A DNA stretch of 64,000 nt from G963663365 sp963663365 (GTDB lineage Bacteria; Hinthialibacterota; Hinthialibacteria; Hinthialibacterales; G963663365): assembly GCA_963663365.2 (NCBI GenBank), contig CAXXIH010000001.1, forward strand, positions 1,901,459-1,965,458, given 5' to 3'. The notes beneath the pieces were generated by a model. The model was given only the letters and a program-made list of their open reading frames with translations, ran no database searches and had not been told where the DNA came from. Positions within the stretch are counted from its first letter, which is position 1. Every line of letters begins with the position of its first letter. This document shows positions 1 through 9,048 of this stretch, in pieces. Position numbers and translations under genes: made by a program.

Positions 1-1179
1 GAAGACTTGCATGATATTGCGATAACCGGCAACGGAATGATCTGGGGCAGGGGACTGCAAACCTACGATAAACCCAAACTTAAAGGATCAGGGAATAAAG
101 CCATTGCTTTAAAAAACTGCCGCAATGTCACAGTGCGCGACATCTCGATCCTTCATGGCGGACACTTTTGCATTTTGGCTACAGGCGTAGATAACTTAAC
201 CATCGACAATGTGCGAGCTGACGCTGATCGTGACGCCTTCGATATCGACTGCTGCAAGAATGTCGTGCTCTCAAACTGTATCGTAAACTCCCCTACTGAT
301 GACGGAATTTGTTTAAAGTCATCCTTTGCCCTGGGATACGCCCGTGCCACCGAAAATGTTACTATCACCAATTGCCAGGTTTTCGGCTTCGACCATGGTT
401 CGCTGATGGATGGAACCTTTAAAGCCGAATTCAAAGACGAAACTCCGGGAGCGAATCACTGCATTACAGGACGCTTAAAGTTAGGAACCGAATCGAACGG
501 AGGCTTTATAAACATTGCCGTTACAAATTGTGTGTTTCAACGCTCGCGCGGGCTCTGTATTGAAACGGCGGATGGCGGGACAATTGAAGATATCGTCTTT
601 GACAACATCACCATGCGCGATGTAACCGATACTCCCTTCTTCATTCGTTTGAATGCACGGATGCGCGGCCCTGAAGGAACTCCGGTCGGAACCTGCAGGC
701 GCATCACAATCAGCAACCTGAACGTCTACGACGTGGGCGGACGTCCGATGGCGCCGGGTTTGGGGGCAGGCATGGTCATGGGGATTCCCGGGCACTATAT
801 CGAAGATCTGACATTGAGTAATATCCGCATCTACTACCGGGGAGGCGGCTTGAGGGATGCTATTACACAAGATATCCCTCAAAATATCGACATGTATCCG
901 GATCCGTATCGATGGGAAGTTATGCCGGCTTATGGAGTGTATTTCCGGTATGTAAAAGGACTCCGTGTGAACAACGTCGTCTTACGCTGCCTAAACAGCG
1001 ACGAGCGTCCCGCGTTTGTGTTGGATGATGTCCATGACGCCCGTTTTTCCGAGATCGACGCGCAAAAGGGAGAGCAAGTCCCACATTTTATTCTTAAGAA
1101 CGTCAGTAATATCTCAATACATGAGGTAAACAACATCGAGAATACAAGTATCGAAAAAGCAGAAGAGAAAACGCTGTAA
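1..1179 (+). CDS. GH28 polygalacturonase-like beta-helix enzyme, 5' end outside window
   Basis: Right-handed beta-helix enzyme of the glycoside hydrolase 28 type, expected to hydrolyse galacturonan or a related uronic-acid glycosidic bond outside the cytoplasm. The frame is open from base 1 (E-D-L-H-D-I), so the TTG at 7 is probably an internal Leu codon; the true start and any signal peptide are not visible. Of the 392 residues seen, DADRDAFDID (74-83) stands where the family has NTDGID, TDDGICLKS carries the paired Asp (D100, D101), and GRLKLGTES (R158, K160) matches the RIK region. NVTI/NVVL-type strands recur along the length, as expected for helix rungs. It faces the LRR gene convergently with 32 bases between stops. 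Family is secure by motifs; the exact substrate is inference. Confidence 0.85.
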   Translation, partial: EDLHDIAITGNGMIWGRGLQTYDKPKLKGSGNKAIALKNCRNVTVRDISILHGGHFCILATGVDNLTIDNVRADADRDAFDIDCCKNVVLSNCIVNSPTDDGICLKSSFALGYARATENVTITNCQVFGFDHGSLMDGTFKAEFKDETPGANHCITGRLKLGTESNGGFINIAVTNCVFQRSRGLCIETADGGTIEDIVFDNITMRDVTDTPFFIRLNARMRGPEGTPVGTCRRITISNLNVYDVGGRPMAPGLGAGMVMGIPGHYIEDLTLSNIRIYYRGGGLRDAITQDIPQNIDMYPDPYRWEVMPAYGVYFRYVKGLRVNNVVLRCLNSDERPAFVLDDVHDARFSEIDAQKGEQVPHFILKNVSNISIHEVNNIENTSIEKAEEKTL

Positions 1180-1211
1180 CGCGCGTATATACTTGCCGGT
1201 TTCATGCACTC

Positions 1212-4200
1212 TTAATCGTACAGTTCCCAATTCTGCACGCGCGTCATTGCCGGATTATCCAGAATTCGAGCAATGAAAGTGTAGGTATACCACTCATCGC
1301 CGGAACTGCCGGTGACGCCATCCGCGTCTCCATAGGGAACTTCATTGGTATGCGCAATGCCCACAATGATATTGTCGTCCATGGCAATCCGAGATTGTTT
1401 CGTGCGTCCGGGGCCGAGAATTGGATCGATCGTATCCGCACTATTGTTGTTTCCTACTTCAAAGAAACAGAAGGAAGAAGTAAGTGGTTCTAGATTGTGG
1501 TCGAATACACGGGCCAAGACTTCCCAGCGGCCCGTCTGAAAACGCTCCCAGCTCTGGTCCTGCCAGATGACGATAACATTACCTTCCGAATCCACACCCA
1601 GATCGGCGTTGTGCTCGAAGGTGCTAAGCGGATGGTCGGTAAAACGGACGGTTTTTTTAACAGACAGTCCTTCTTCGCCAACTTGAATTGTGGTGAGGTA
1701 ACCGGCTCGGTCCAAGCCCCGGTGGGTGATATATAGGGTATCCCCGACTGCCTCTAAACCATTGGGGTCACCCCGATTGCCACCGTCAAACTCTAACTCG
1801 GGAATATCAATAGCCGGATACAAACGTCCCTCGCCGCCGCCAAGTTCGTTGCCGTCGTTATCAAACGCAACAATAGTCGCACCATCGTTTGCATCCTTGT
1901 AGCGGACTGCGAACCACCCGTCGCCGGAGGTGAGCCCGAAACGATTTTCTGAGTTGCGTGAACTGCTGGGATTGCAAATAGCAAAGGGCGGTCTGACGAT
2001 GCTGCCGTCAGGCCCAAGAATCGCGCAACCGACTACACGCCGGTTGCCTGTACGTCCATAAAGTGTGTCTTTGGCTTCGGATTCAGTTGTACGATCCTCA
2101 AAGTTCATCACAATGTTGCCGTTAGAAAGAAAACGAACCATACCACCGCGGATCAAGCCGGGTTCGCCCACATATTCCCCAAACGGATTTGTGATTTGAG
2201 ATTCGGGAACGCCATCGTTGCTGATGACCTGAATGATAGTGTGACGTTCAGAATCCTCCGGATAGCCGGGGAAAGCCTCGGGGAACGCACTTGGATTGGC
2301 GATGGTATGAACGACATATCGGGAGCCGGAACGGCCGCCAACAGTGTCCGCACAAAGCCCATAGAATTTATCGTCGTTGCGCGTGGTACAGACGGTGTTC
2401 TCCCAAGGCTCGCCGGCATGAGTAAAGAAAGCCGCGCGGGCCGGGGCAAGGAGTTCGCCGGTAGGTGAAAAGATGGCGATCATATCGCGGGTGTTTTCGG
2501 CGTCAGCGCTTCCCGAACTGAAGCGTGCTTTGCGCATACCGCCCAAAACAATGGCATTGCCATTACTCAGCGTATCCGCCTCGGGCCGCCAGTAATTGCT
2601 TCCTCCTCCCCCTTCCGGCCAAAGATTGATATCTCCGGTTAGCGCCGTAATCCCGACTTCCTCCGGGCCTGCGGCAATGGGTTCCTGCACTTCAGACGCA
2701 ACAGTGGGCGCTGGCGTTGAGGTGCGGCGGGGTGTGTTCGTAGGCCGGGGCGTGGGAGTAGGTGACCCCATCGGGGTGGGTGTGGCCTCTCCGGTGGGTA
2801 ACCAATGTAAAATTAAAGTGTACCAATCCGCAGCCCCGGGACTGTCATCATCGAAAAGGATGATAGTCTCGTAGTCGTTGGAGGCCTCGGGTTGTTGGGT
2901 GATCGTTACCGATCCTCGCCCTGTTACCAGTTCAAGCGTGTAAGAATAACCGGATTCATCGGGCATAGGCGGTACCAATTCAATCGGCAAAGAGACACCA
3001 AACAACCATTCCGGTTGCCAGGGGTATCCATTCACATAGGTAGGAAAATCATTGCCGGCGTTGCGGCCAGGTAAATCATAGTTACGGTGCTCATACCAAA
3101 GCTCCCCACCACGAATATGCAGGTAGTCACTCCCGTCGATATATGCGCGGAAGTGCAAGGCATTGGCTAAGCCTTCGGGTGTCGGAATAGGATCATAATC
3201 GCGCGCTGTGGGTGATGGGGTCGGAGTAGGCTCCAGACCGCAGTCTAAAGGAACATTGTCTTTTTGAGGGGAATAGGCAAATCCCTGTCCGAGTCGTCCC
3301 CCATCATAAGAGTTATAATAGGCAGTACCCAACTTAGCGAAAGCCACCGCAAGGTCTTCACAATCGCCTTCGTCCAAATTGTTCCATCGGACGTCGAAAA
3401 GCCACGGGTCTTGCATAGCTGAAACATCAGGCACAGAAGTCAACTCGTTATGTTGACAGTAAATCTCCCGCAGGTTTGTGTTGCCCGAAAAATCGAGAAT
3501 TTCGAACCTGTTGCCGTTACAATATAAAGTACTCAGGTTCGGGCAACCGCTAATATCAAATTCGGTCAATTGGTTGTTGCTGCAATCCAAGTAGTAAAGA
3601 GATTCAAGATTCGATAGATTCAACTCCACCAATCGATTATCGTAACAATTCAGGGTTCTCAGGTGGGAATTTTGCGATAAGTCCAAAGAGGTAAGTGCAC
3701 AGCCGTTACAGCTTAATGTAGACAGGCTGCCGATATTAGATAATTCCAGTTCGCTCAGAAGAGTCCCCGCACAGTACAAGTACATAAGAGCAGAATTCTG
3801 AGTCAGGTCGAGTGTTTCCAATGGATTCACTTCGCAATTCAACCGCCGCAAACCGGGATTGTAACTCAGGTCGAGCGCGGTCAACCGGTTCCCACCGCAA
3901 TAGAGAGTGCTGAGTACGGCATTCTGACTGAGATCGAGGGACTCAATGACATTCGAGGTGGCCGGCTGAAATGTCGAACTGTATGTAGTATTTGAGATCG
4001 ACAATTCCTCCAACGCCGGATTGTGGGAAACATCGAGCTCGGCTAGGCGATTTTGCCCACAAGCAAGCTCACGTAGTTTTGGATTCTGCGAGATGTCGAG
4101 AGTTTCTAGGCCATTGCTGCTGCAGAGAAAAATTTGTAGTTCAGGATTACCGGTAACATCAATACTTGATATCTGATTCCCGGCTTCTTCTTGTGACCAA

Positions 4201-5117
4201 CCATTCACTCCATTCGAGAAGTCCAGTTGCTCCAAATTGGGATTTCCGGAAATATCCAACTCGGTCAAACCATTCACCGGGGGATATAAGGGAAAAGCCG
4301 TGTTATAGTTAGAGACATCCAAAACACGTAGCGCAGAATTATCTGTGAGAATCATCCTCGTGAGGCCCGTATTGCGGGCATAGAGATGGGTCAGTTTCTG
4401 ATTCGTACTGACTTGCAGATTGGAAAACAGGTTCCCGGTTATTGTCGAACCGTATAATCCATAGAGGTAGTCGGGATTGTTGGAAACATCCAACGTACGC
4501 AGTTCCGTGTTGAGCGATAGATCAAGTTCCGACAAGTTGTTATCCGCACATTTGAGAATCTCCAATTGGAGCGCCAAACTGACGTCCAAACTGCGCAATC
4601 CATTGCCGGTACATTCCAAAACACGCAGATTCGGATTGTTGGAGACATCCAATGTGCGAATTCGATTCACCATATACGTGCCGTTAACATAAGGCCGATC
4701 CCAAACATCCGAACCGTTTGAGACACTCAAACGCCGCAACAAAGGATTATGGCTCACATCGAGCGTTGAGAGTGAATTGTCTCCACAAGTCAATGTGACC
4801 AATGCGGGATTGCCCGAAACATCCAATCTGGTAATCAGGTTGTCCGAGCAGTCAAGGCTTTCGATAGCGGGGAAATACTCAATGCCCTTCAGGCTCTGAA
4901 TCCTCAGGCTGGAAAAATCCAGTTCTCCGCTCACAGCAGCAGCCTCGTCGGATGTGAACTCGCCGCCTGGGCTAACGCCCATAATTACCTCAACCGCGGC
5001 CCGGAAATTTGCATCTTGGAAGTTTGTTGATGTATTGATGTTCTCCGAAACTACATCTTGGGCCGAACACGATAATGAAATGATAATCGATAGTGCTAAG
5101 AATAATCCCGTCTTCAT
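1212..5117 (-). CDS. Secreted giant leucine-rich-repeat protein with P-T linkers and C-terminal propeller-like region
   Basis: Exported 1301-aa surface-type protein; role unknown, binding or adhesion is the usual guess for bacterial LRR proteins. The start at 5117 (MKTGLFLALSIIISLSC) is chosen over an in-frame codon 27 bases upstream because GAAGGGG lies about 8 bases before it and it begins a clean Sec signal peptide, possibly a lipoprotein (SLSC). Residues about 60-610 are more than twenty LRR units of about 21 residues built on LxxLDLSxNPxLxxLxCxxN, with Cys at a consensus position. A TPTPSPT linker lies near residue 626 and a longer P-T-R linker near 786. After that come about 500 residues of beta-strand-rich sequence (DSEGNVIVIWQDQSW) resembling the protein at 24855-26399. 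No catalytic motif seen. Single gene, convergent with the GH28 gene. Confidence 0.88.
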   Translation of the reverse strand: MKTGLFLALSIIISLSCSAQDVVSENINTSTNFQDANFRAAVEVIMGVSPGGEFTSDEAAAVSGELDFSSLRIQSLKGIEYFPAIESLDCSDNLITRLDVSGNPALVTLTCGDNSLSTLDVSHNPLLRRLSVSNGSDVWDRPYVNGTYMVNRIRTLDVSNNPNLRVLECTGNGLRSLDVSLALQLEILKCADNNLSELDLSLNTELRTLDVSNNPDYLYGLYGSTITGNLFSNLQVSTNQKLTHLYARNTGLTRMILTDNSALRVLDVSNYNTAFPLYPPVNGLTELDISGNPNLEQLDFSNGVNGWSQEEAGNQISSIDVTGNPELQIFLCSSNGLETLDISQNPKLRELACGQNRLAELDVSHNPALEELSISNTTYSSTFQPATSNVIESLDLSQNAVLSTLYCGGNRLTALDLSYNPGLRRLNCEVNPLETLDLTQNSALMYLYCAGTLLSELELSNIGSLSTLSCNGCALTSLDLSQNSHLRTLNCYDNRLVELNLSNLESLYYLDCSNNQLTEFDISGCPNLSTLYCNGNRFEILDFSGNTNLREIYCQHNELTSVPDVSAMQDPWLFDVRWNNLDEGDCEDLAVAFAKLGTAYYNSYDGGRLGQGFAYSPQKDNVPLDCGLEPTPTPSPTARDYDPIPTPEGLANALHFRAYIDGSDYLHIRGGELWYEHRNYDLPGRNAGNDFPTYVNGYPWQPEWLFGVSLPIELVPPMPDESGYSYTLELVTGRGSVTITQQPEASNDYETIILFDDDSPGAADWYTLILHWLPTGEATPTPMGSPTPTPRPTNTPRRTSTPAPTVASEVQEPIAAGPEEVGITALTGDINLWPEGGGGSNYWRPEADTLSNGNAIVLGGMRKARFSSGSADAENTRDMIAIFSPTGELLAPARAAFFTHAGEPWENTVCTTRNDDKFYGLCADTVGGRSGSRYVVHTIANPSAFPEAFPGYPEDSERHTIIQVISNDGVPESQITNPFGEYVGEPGLIRGGMVRFLSNGNIVMNFEDRTTESEAKDTLYGRTGNRRVVGCAILGPDGSIVRPPFAICNPSSSRNSENRFGLTSGDGWFAVRYKDANDGATIVAFDNDGNELGGGEGRLYPAIDIPELEFDGGNRGDPNGLEAVGDTLYITHRGLDRAGYLTTIQVGEEGLSVKKTVRFTDHPLSTFEHNADLGVDSEGNVIVIWQDQSWERFQTGRWEVLARVFDHNLEPLTSSFCFFEVGNNNSADTIDPILGPGRTKQSRIAMDDNIIVGIAHTNEVPYGDADGVTGSSGDEWYTYTFIARILDNPAMTRVQNWELYD

Positions 5118-5625
5118 GCTTGTATCCCCTTCTATACTCTGCATTTATGCTACTTCGCCAAACCGCAACAATATGGGAACGGATTTGATATACCCATAAA
5201 AAGAGTAACACACCGCTTTGGTAACGACCATATACAGGATTAGATGCCAAATGGGACCAAAACCGATCCTCCGGGCGGTCAAATAACCTTCCACCGGCCA
5301 TATATATTGCTCTCATGTGGCGATGGGGACACAAAACACTCACTTCGCCCCCCCCAGTCGGGTGGCAGTTTATGTGCTTATAGGTGCGGGTAATGATATT
5401 TTTGCGGTAATGGACAAATCCTTCGGCGGCGGTCCCGTCCGCGATGAAGGCAGGCATAAACCGGCGATTCTTTTGTGAAGTGCGCTAAGAACTGCCTGCC
5501 GGTACCTAAAATGAGATTTTGTTTTTTGAGGTACGGGCTCACAGGCCAGCTCTTAAAATTTGTCCGATGTTGGCTTAACAGCTACAGTTTGTGATACATG
5601 AGACAAGGAAAGTAAAAAAAGAACC
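5118..5625. other. Intergenic region between divergent genes, no gene recognised
   Basis: About 500 bases separating the divergent LRR (minus) and six-hairpin glycosidase (plus) genes, so both promoters should lie here. I see no strong -35/-10 pair, tRNA or repeat. A run of eight C around 5348 is notable. A 155-codon minus-strand frame runs through it into the LRR gene but has no family features and is taken as chance. Confidence 0.6.
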
Positions 5626-8013
5626 ATGCGACTCTTACCCTTCATCATCTGTATGCCAGTTTGCTTTCTTTATGCACAGGACCTTGATACTAGTTTATCT
5701 GCAAATATCGATTCGGAGATTCCTTCATTTGCAGGCGCCGCCAGTAAATTTCCAGCACCGGGCTCCAAAAGGTTTTACCTGCATCAGGCATGCGACTATA
5801 AGATCGTGCAAGGCCGCCCGGATATGAAGTTTCAAATAAAGAACGCAACCCGTAAAGAGTATGTCACCGGATACGGTTTTGTGATTCTCGAAAACAACCA
5901 TAAAGAGTCGTTTGATTTCAAGAGAACAAGACAGCAGTTTGTGGATCATGCGCTGCCCTTGATAAAACAAACCATCACGCAAAACGGATTTGAATTTGAG
6001 CAGGATGCTTTTACAACAGTTCTGGAAGGCCGTCCACTTTTGATGGTGCGCCTTCGTGTCGCACCAAAAGCGGGGGAAACTGCAGATAGTATCACCCTGG
6101 CCTGGCTGACAACCCGGCAGCCGCATCGTCAGTTTCATTCTCATCCAAACGAAGATTATATCGTATTCGAACCCTGGGCGCCGGCATGGGAAAGCGGGCT
6201 CAAGCTGAACTATAGAAAGGGCTTTTTGTACAACAAGAAAGCCATCACGGCTGCCATACGCTACACCGATAATGCATCGATCAATACAGATGACATTTTT
6301 GCGGGCGTATTATCCATAGAACTTTCCTTTAAAAAAGAGAGGGAAGCAGTGATAAATATCTGCATCCCTTATGAAGGTGTGCAGCAGCCGATAGATGATA
6401 AAGACACCGGTTTGCAATGGAATGAGCAAAAGGCGTTTCAACAGGGTCAGGAGGAACTGCTGAGGGCAGTCTCTTTTGAGGACGAGTACAAAAAACAAAT
6501 TCGGCAATGGAAAAAACAACTACAGCGCGCAACGCATATTTCTGTGCCCGAGCCAATCGTCAACCATATCTATCGCACGCTAACCCTCGGCAATCTTCAG
6601 TTCCTCGGCAGCGCGCCGGATGTTGATTACTTACGTCCCGGACAAGGAGGATATAATAATTTTTCCGTGGTTTATGGCTGGGAGTCGTCGCATTTTTTGA
6701 CAATCATGGACAAGCAGGGCTTTCATGACGAAACACGGCGCGTGCTGGACTATCTTCTCACCAGCCAGCAGGGGGAACACGGTCCGACGGGAGACATCTC
6801 TACGGCCGAAGGCTGCTTTCGGCCCCATATTCATTGGATGTGCGAGACCGGCGCCATCCTGCGCATTTTTGCCGAACACGCTATTTGCAGCGGGGATTTA
6901 GCCGGGCTGCGTCGGGATTCACCTGCATTGCTGAAAGCTGCGCGGTGGATTCAAAACGAGCGGGCCCGCACCAAACAATTGGACAGCAACGGCAAAAAGG
7001 TGTTGCACTACGGCCTCATGCCCCCCGGACGCGCTACCGATTGGCCCGACATGGGCTATTTCTTATTTACCGATGCCTTTACCTGGCAGGGATTGGATCG
7101 CCTGGCCCGTGCATTTGAGAATGCGGGTTTACCCGAAGCCGTTTGGTTGCGAAAAGAAGCAGATGATTATCATCGCTGTATCCTTGACGCCATCCGGGGC
7201 GCGATCAAACCGCATCCGCTCGATCCATCACTCAAGTGGATATCGGTCGAGTTATACGAAGATCCTGTCGAAGTCATGGCAACCACAACCTATAACAGCA
7301 CTATGGCACTACTCAATTCGGGGGTGCTTGCCGCTGAGGATCCATTGTTTGGCGATATGGAGCGCTCACTAAGGAAATCCGGTTGCATGAATGACTTTTT
7401 TGCCTACAAAATGCGCACCATGGAGGATGAAACACTTAAGAAACGCCAGGAAGAGTCCGCTGGCTCTAAAGTCGATCTTTATTATGTCACGAATTCTGAG
7501 CGGGGCTGGCACCGCAACTGGCTGCTTCGCGGCGAGCGCGTAAAGGCACTGCGATACTTTTACATGACCTTGGCGTATGCCACCACACGCGATGTGCATG
7601 TCAGCCATGAACGTTATTGTCCGCAACTCCCCTGGATGCTGCCCTGGCAACCCAATGCCAGTGGCAATGGGCGCATCCTGGATATGATCCTCAACTCTTT
7701 GGTGCTTGAGCAGGGAAACTCGCTGTGTCTGCTTTACGGCGCACCCGATGCCTGGTTTGAGACTGGAGAGCCGCTTGGCGTCAATGGTCTGCACCTGTCC
7801 TTGGGGACTTTTGATTTCCAACTAAAGCCGGTAAAGAAAAGGCCCGGCGATTATGAATTCTCTTTTAAAATTGACGGCGATGCGCCGGAACGGTTGCTGC
7901 TGGCATTGCCATCAGCAGATGGAAAAGAACAGCGGCGGATTATCGAGATGTCCACAAAAAAACAAAAATCCGCAACGTATTTAATCCACGATGGTCAAAT
8001 TATCGAACGATAA
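5626..8013 (+). CDS. Secreted six-hairpin (alpha/alpha) glycosidase-like protein
   Basis: Exported 795-aa protein with the look of an (alpha/alpha)6-barrel glycoside hydrolase of the GH78/GH63/GH15 kind; substrate not determinable. Residues 1-18 are a Sec signal peptide (MRLLPFIICMPVCFLYA). Residues about 30-280 are beta-rich, as in the N-terminal sandwich of these enzymes. From about 300 to 700 the sequence is helical with typical barrel signatures: YGWESSHFLTIMDKQGFHDE, LLTSQQGEHGPTGD, TEGCFRPHIHWMCETGAI and a Trp/Arg-rich stretch SERGWHRNWLLRGERVKAL. A short beta domain closes the protein. ATG at 5626 follows a weak purine stretch (AAGGAAAG is about 20 bases off); no better start exists. 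Monocistronic, convergent with the gene ending at 8082. The fold assignment is by pattern; the catalytic acids cannot be named. Confidence 0.75.
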   Translation: MRLLPFIICMPVCFLYAQDLDTSLSANIDSEIPSFAGAASKFPAPGSKRFYLHQACDYKIVQGRPDMKFQIKNATRKEYVTGYGFVILENNHKESFDFKRTRQQFVDHALPLIKQTITQNGFEFEQDAFTTVLEGRPLLMVRLRVAPKAGETADSITLAWLTTRQPHRQFHSHPNEDYIVFEPWAPAWESGLKLNYRKGFLYNKKAITAAIRYTDNASINTDDIFAGVLSIELSFKKEREAVINICIPYEGVQQPIDDKDTGLQWNEQKAFQQGQEELLRAVSFEDEYKKQIRQWKKQLQRATHISVPEPIVNHIYRTLTLGNLQFLGSAPDVDYLRPGQGGYNNFSVVYGWESSHFLTIMDKQGFHDETRRVLDYLLTSQQGEHGPTGDISTAEGCFRPHIHWMCETGAILRIFAEHAICSGDLAGLRRDSPALLKAARWIQNERARTKQLDSNGKKVLHYGLMPPGRATDWPDMGYFLFTDAFTWQGLDRLARAFENAGLPEAVWLRKEADDYHRCILDAIRGAIKPHPLDPSLKWISVELYEDPVEVMATTTYNSTMALLNSGVLAAEDPLFGDMERSLRKSGCMNDFFAYKMRTMEDETLKKRQEESAGSKVDLYYVTNSERGWHRNWLLRGERVKALRYFYMTLAYATTRDVHVSHERYCPQLPWMLPWQPNASGNGRILDMILNSLVLEQGNSLCLLYGAPDAWFETGEPLGVNGLHLSLGTFDFQLKPVKKRPGDYEFSFKIDGDAPERLLLALPSADGKEQRRIIEMSTKKQKSATYLIHDGQIIER

Positions 8014-8081
8014 TTTGGCAACCGCTTGCCCGCTCCATTGGGTACAGGATCAGTCGGCAGGTCACTCCTCAGACGCAGCCT

Positions 8082-8915
8082 TTAGGACGACGCCTGCGGG
8101 AGGTTTTCGAGCCGGTAGTAGCTATCGTTTGCAGCGACGGAGATTGCATAGACCATGGCTTGGAAAAGCTGTTCAGAAACTCTTTTATATTCTTTCTGAT
8201 CATACTTATTAATTGCCATGTCATTCCAAGATCCCATTCCACCAAAAACCCATGCCCTCTGACATGCATCTAGAATGGCCCGGGCTTGATCAGAAAGATG
8301 CCCGGCTGGAGCCAAATCCTGGTGATAACCATGCAGGTTCTCTCCGCCCGAATTAAGAGTATCCAACGCATCCACAAAGTTCTGCGTGAACAAACCACAA
8401 CCACATCTTGTTGAGAATGAATAGATTTCCTTTAGTGCTTGTATTAAGCAAGTTGCGGTACTTTGCAGATCATCCGGCTTAGGTTTCTCCGTGCCCCGCT
8501 TAGAAATACGACCATAGGTCACGCGCCAGATTCGCTTGGCGGGGGCGTCCTGATTCCATACTCTCCATCGAGAAACCCAAAACTCACTTCGGTTCTTCGG
8601 AAGAAGGACTTCTATTGACCATGGGCCACCGCCCCCAACAATTCCGGCGGTTAAGTGCTCCAAGAGGGCATCCTGAGGCACCCATGTGATACGAATTCCG
8701 GTTGCATTTGAAATCCTAAGAAATTTGAACCACTCGTCCGGTGTCTTTGCGACTTCCTTTCCCAGCGGTATCAAGAAAAATCTTTTCACGAACGTTACGC
8801 TGTCGCAGAAGTCACAAGTAGAGTTCTCGGGAAAAAACTTGCCCACATCAGTTCCCTGTAGAAACGCATTACCGTAGCAGGTCAGCGCAACCATCTGTGC
8901 TGTTGGTCTAATCAT
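8082..8915 (-). CDS. Conserved protein of unknown function, paralogue 1 (277 aa)
   Basis: Not recognised. It is a clear paralogue of the next gene upstream (9049-9804). Shared blocks include VALTCYGNAFLQGTDVG near the N-terminus, an SNAxGIRxxW motif, GGPW followed by EVLLPKNRSEFW, IYSFSTRC followed by CG, LAPAGxLSDxAR, DACQRAWVFGGMGSWND and ANDSYYRL. No signal peptide or membrane span is seen, so it is probably cytoplasmic. Several Cys (C-D-F-C near residue 37; C-G-C-G near 170) could bind metal, but they are only partly conserved in the paralogue. Its ATG overlaps, as ATGA, the stop of a degraded sialidase tail (8912-8946). The C-terminus is LENLPQASS. An immunity-type or other accessory role is possible but unsupported. 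Confidence 0.75.
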   Translation of the reverse strand: MIRPTAQMVALTCYGNAFLQGTDVGKFFPENSTCDFCDSVTFVKRFFLIPLGKEVAKTPDEWFKFLRISNATGIRITWVPQDALLEHLTAGIVGGGGPWSIEVLLPKNRSEFWVSRWRVWNQDAPAKRIWRVTYGRISKRGTEKPKPDDLQSTATCLIQALKEIYSFSTRCGCGLFTQNFVDALDTLNSGGENLHGYHQDLAPAGHLSDQARAILDACQRAWVFGGMGSWNDMAINKYDQKEYKRVSEQLFQAMVYAISVAANDSYYRLENLPQASS

Positions 8916-8946
8916 CTTGTTTTCTTCCGCGCGCTCATACGATCAT
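8912..8946 (-). pseudogene. Short relic of the 3' end of a sialidase-like gene
   Basis: These 35 bases differ at only six positions from the last 35 bases of the sialidase-like gene at 11171-12511. Read on the minus strand they give D-R-M-S-A-R-K-K-T-R-stop, against D-R-M-S-A-K-K-K-T-K-stop in the intact gene. The TGA overlaps the ATG of the downstream unknown gene exactly as at the two other junctions (9801-9804, 11171-11174). Nothing upstream of it is still recognisable. Confidence 0.7.
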
Positions 8947-9048
8947 CCAACCATCGTTATCGGTCGTATATCAAGGTCAAGTTAATTTATATTTCAAACT
9001 CCCAAAGACTGCCTCAAGCGTGGCCTTTAGGACGACGCCTGCGGGAAG

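Noticed and set aside
3430..4900. Regular repeats of about 63 bases, suggestive of a tandem DNA array or CRISPR
   Set aside because: They are the coding sequence of leucine-rich repeats; unit sequences vary at the DNA level and the reading frame is continuous.
4990..5457. 155-codon minus-strand open frame across the LRR gene start
   Set aside because: Overlaps the LRR signal peptide in another frame, has no ribosome site or family feature, and is rich in His/Arg/Cys as expected of a shadow frame.
5526..5560. Possible third copy of the leader repeat (CACAGGCCAG shared with 15417-15426)
   Set aside because: Only about ten bases match and the rest does not align.
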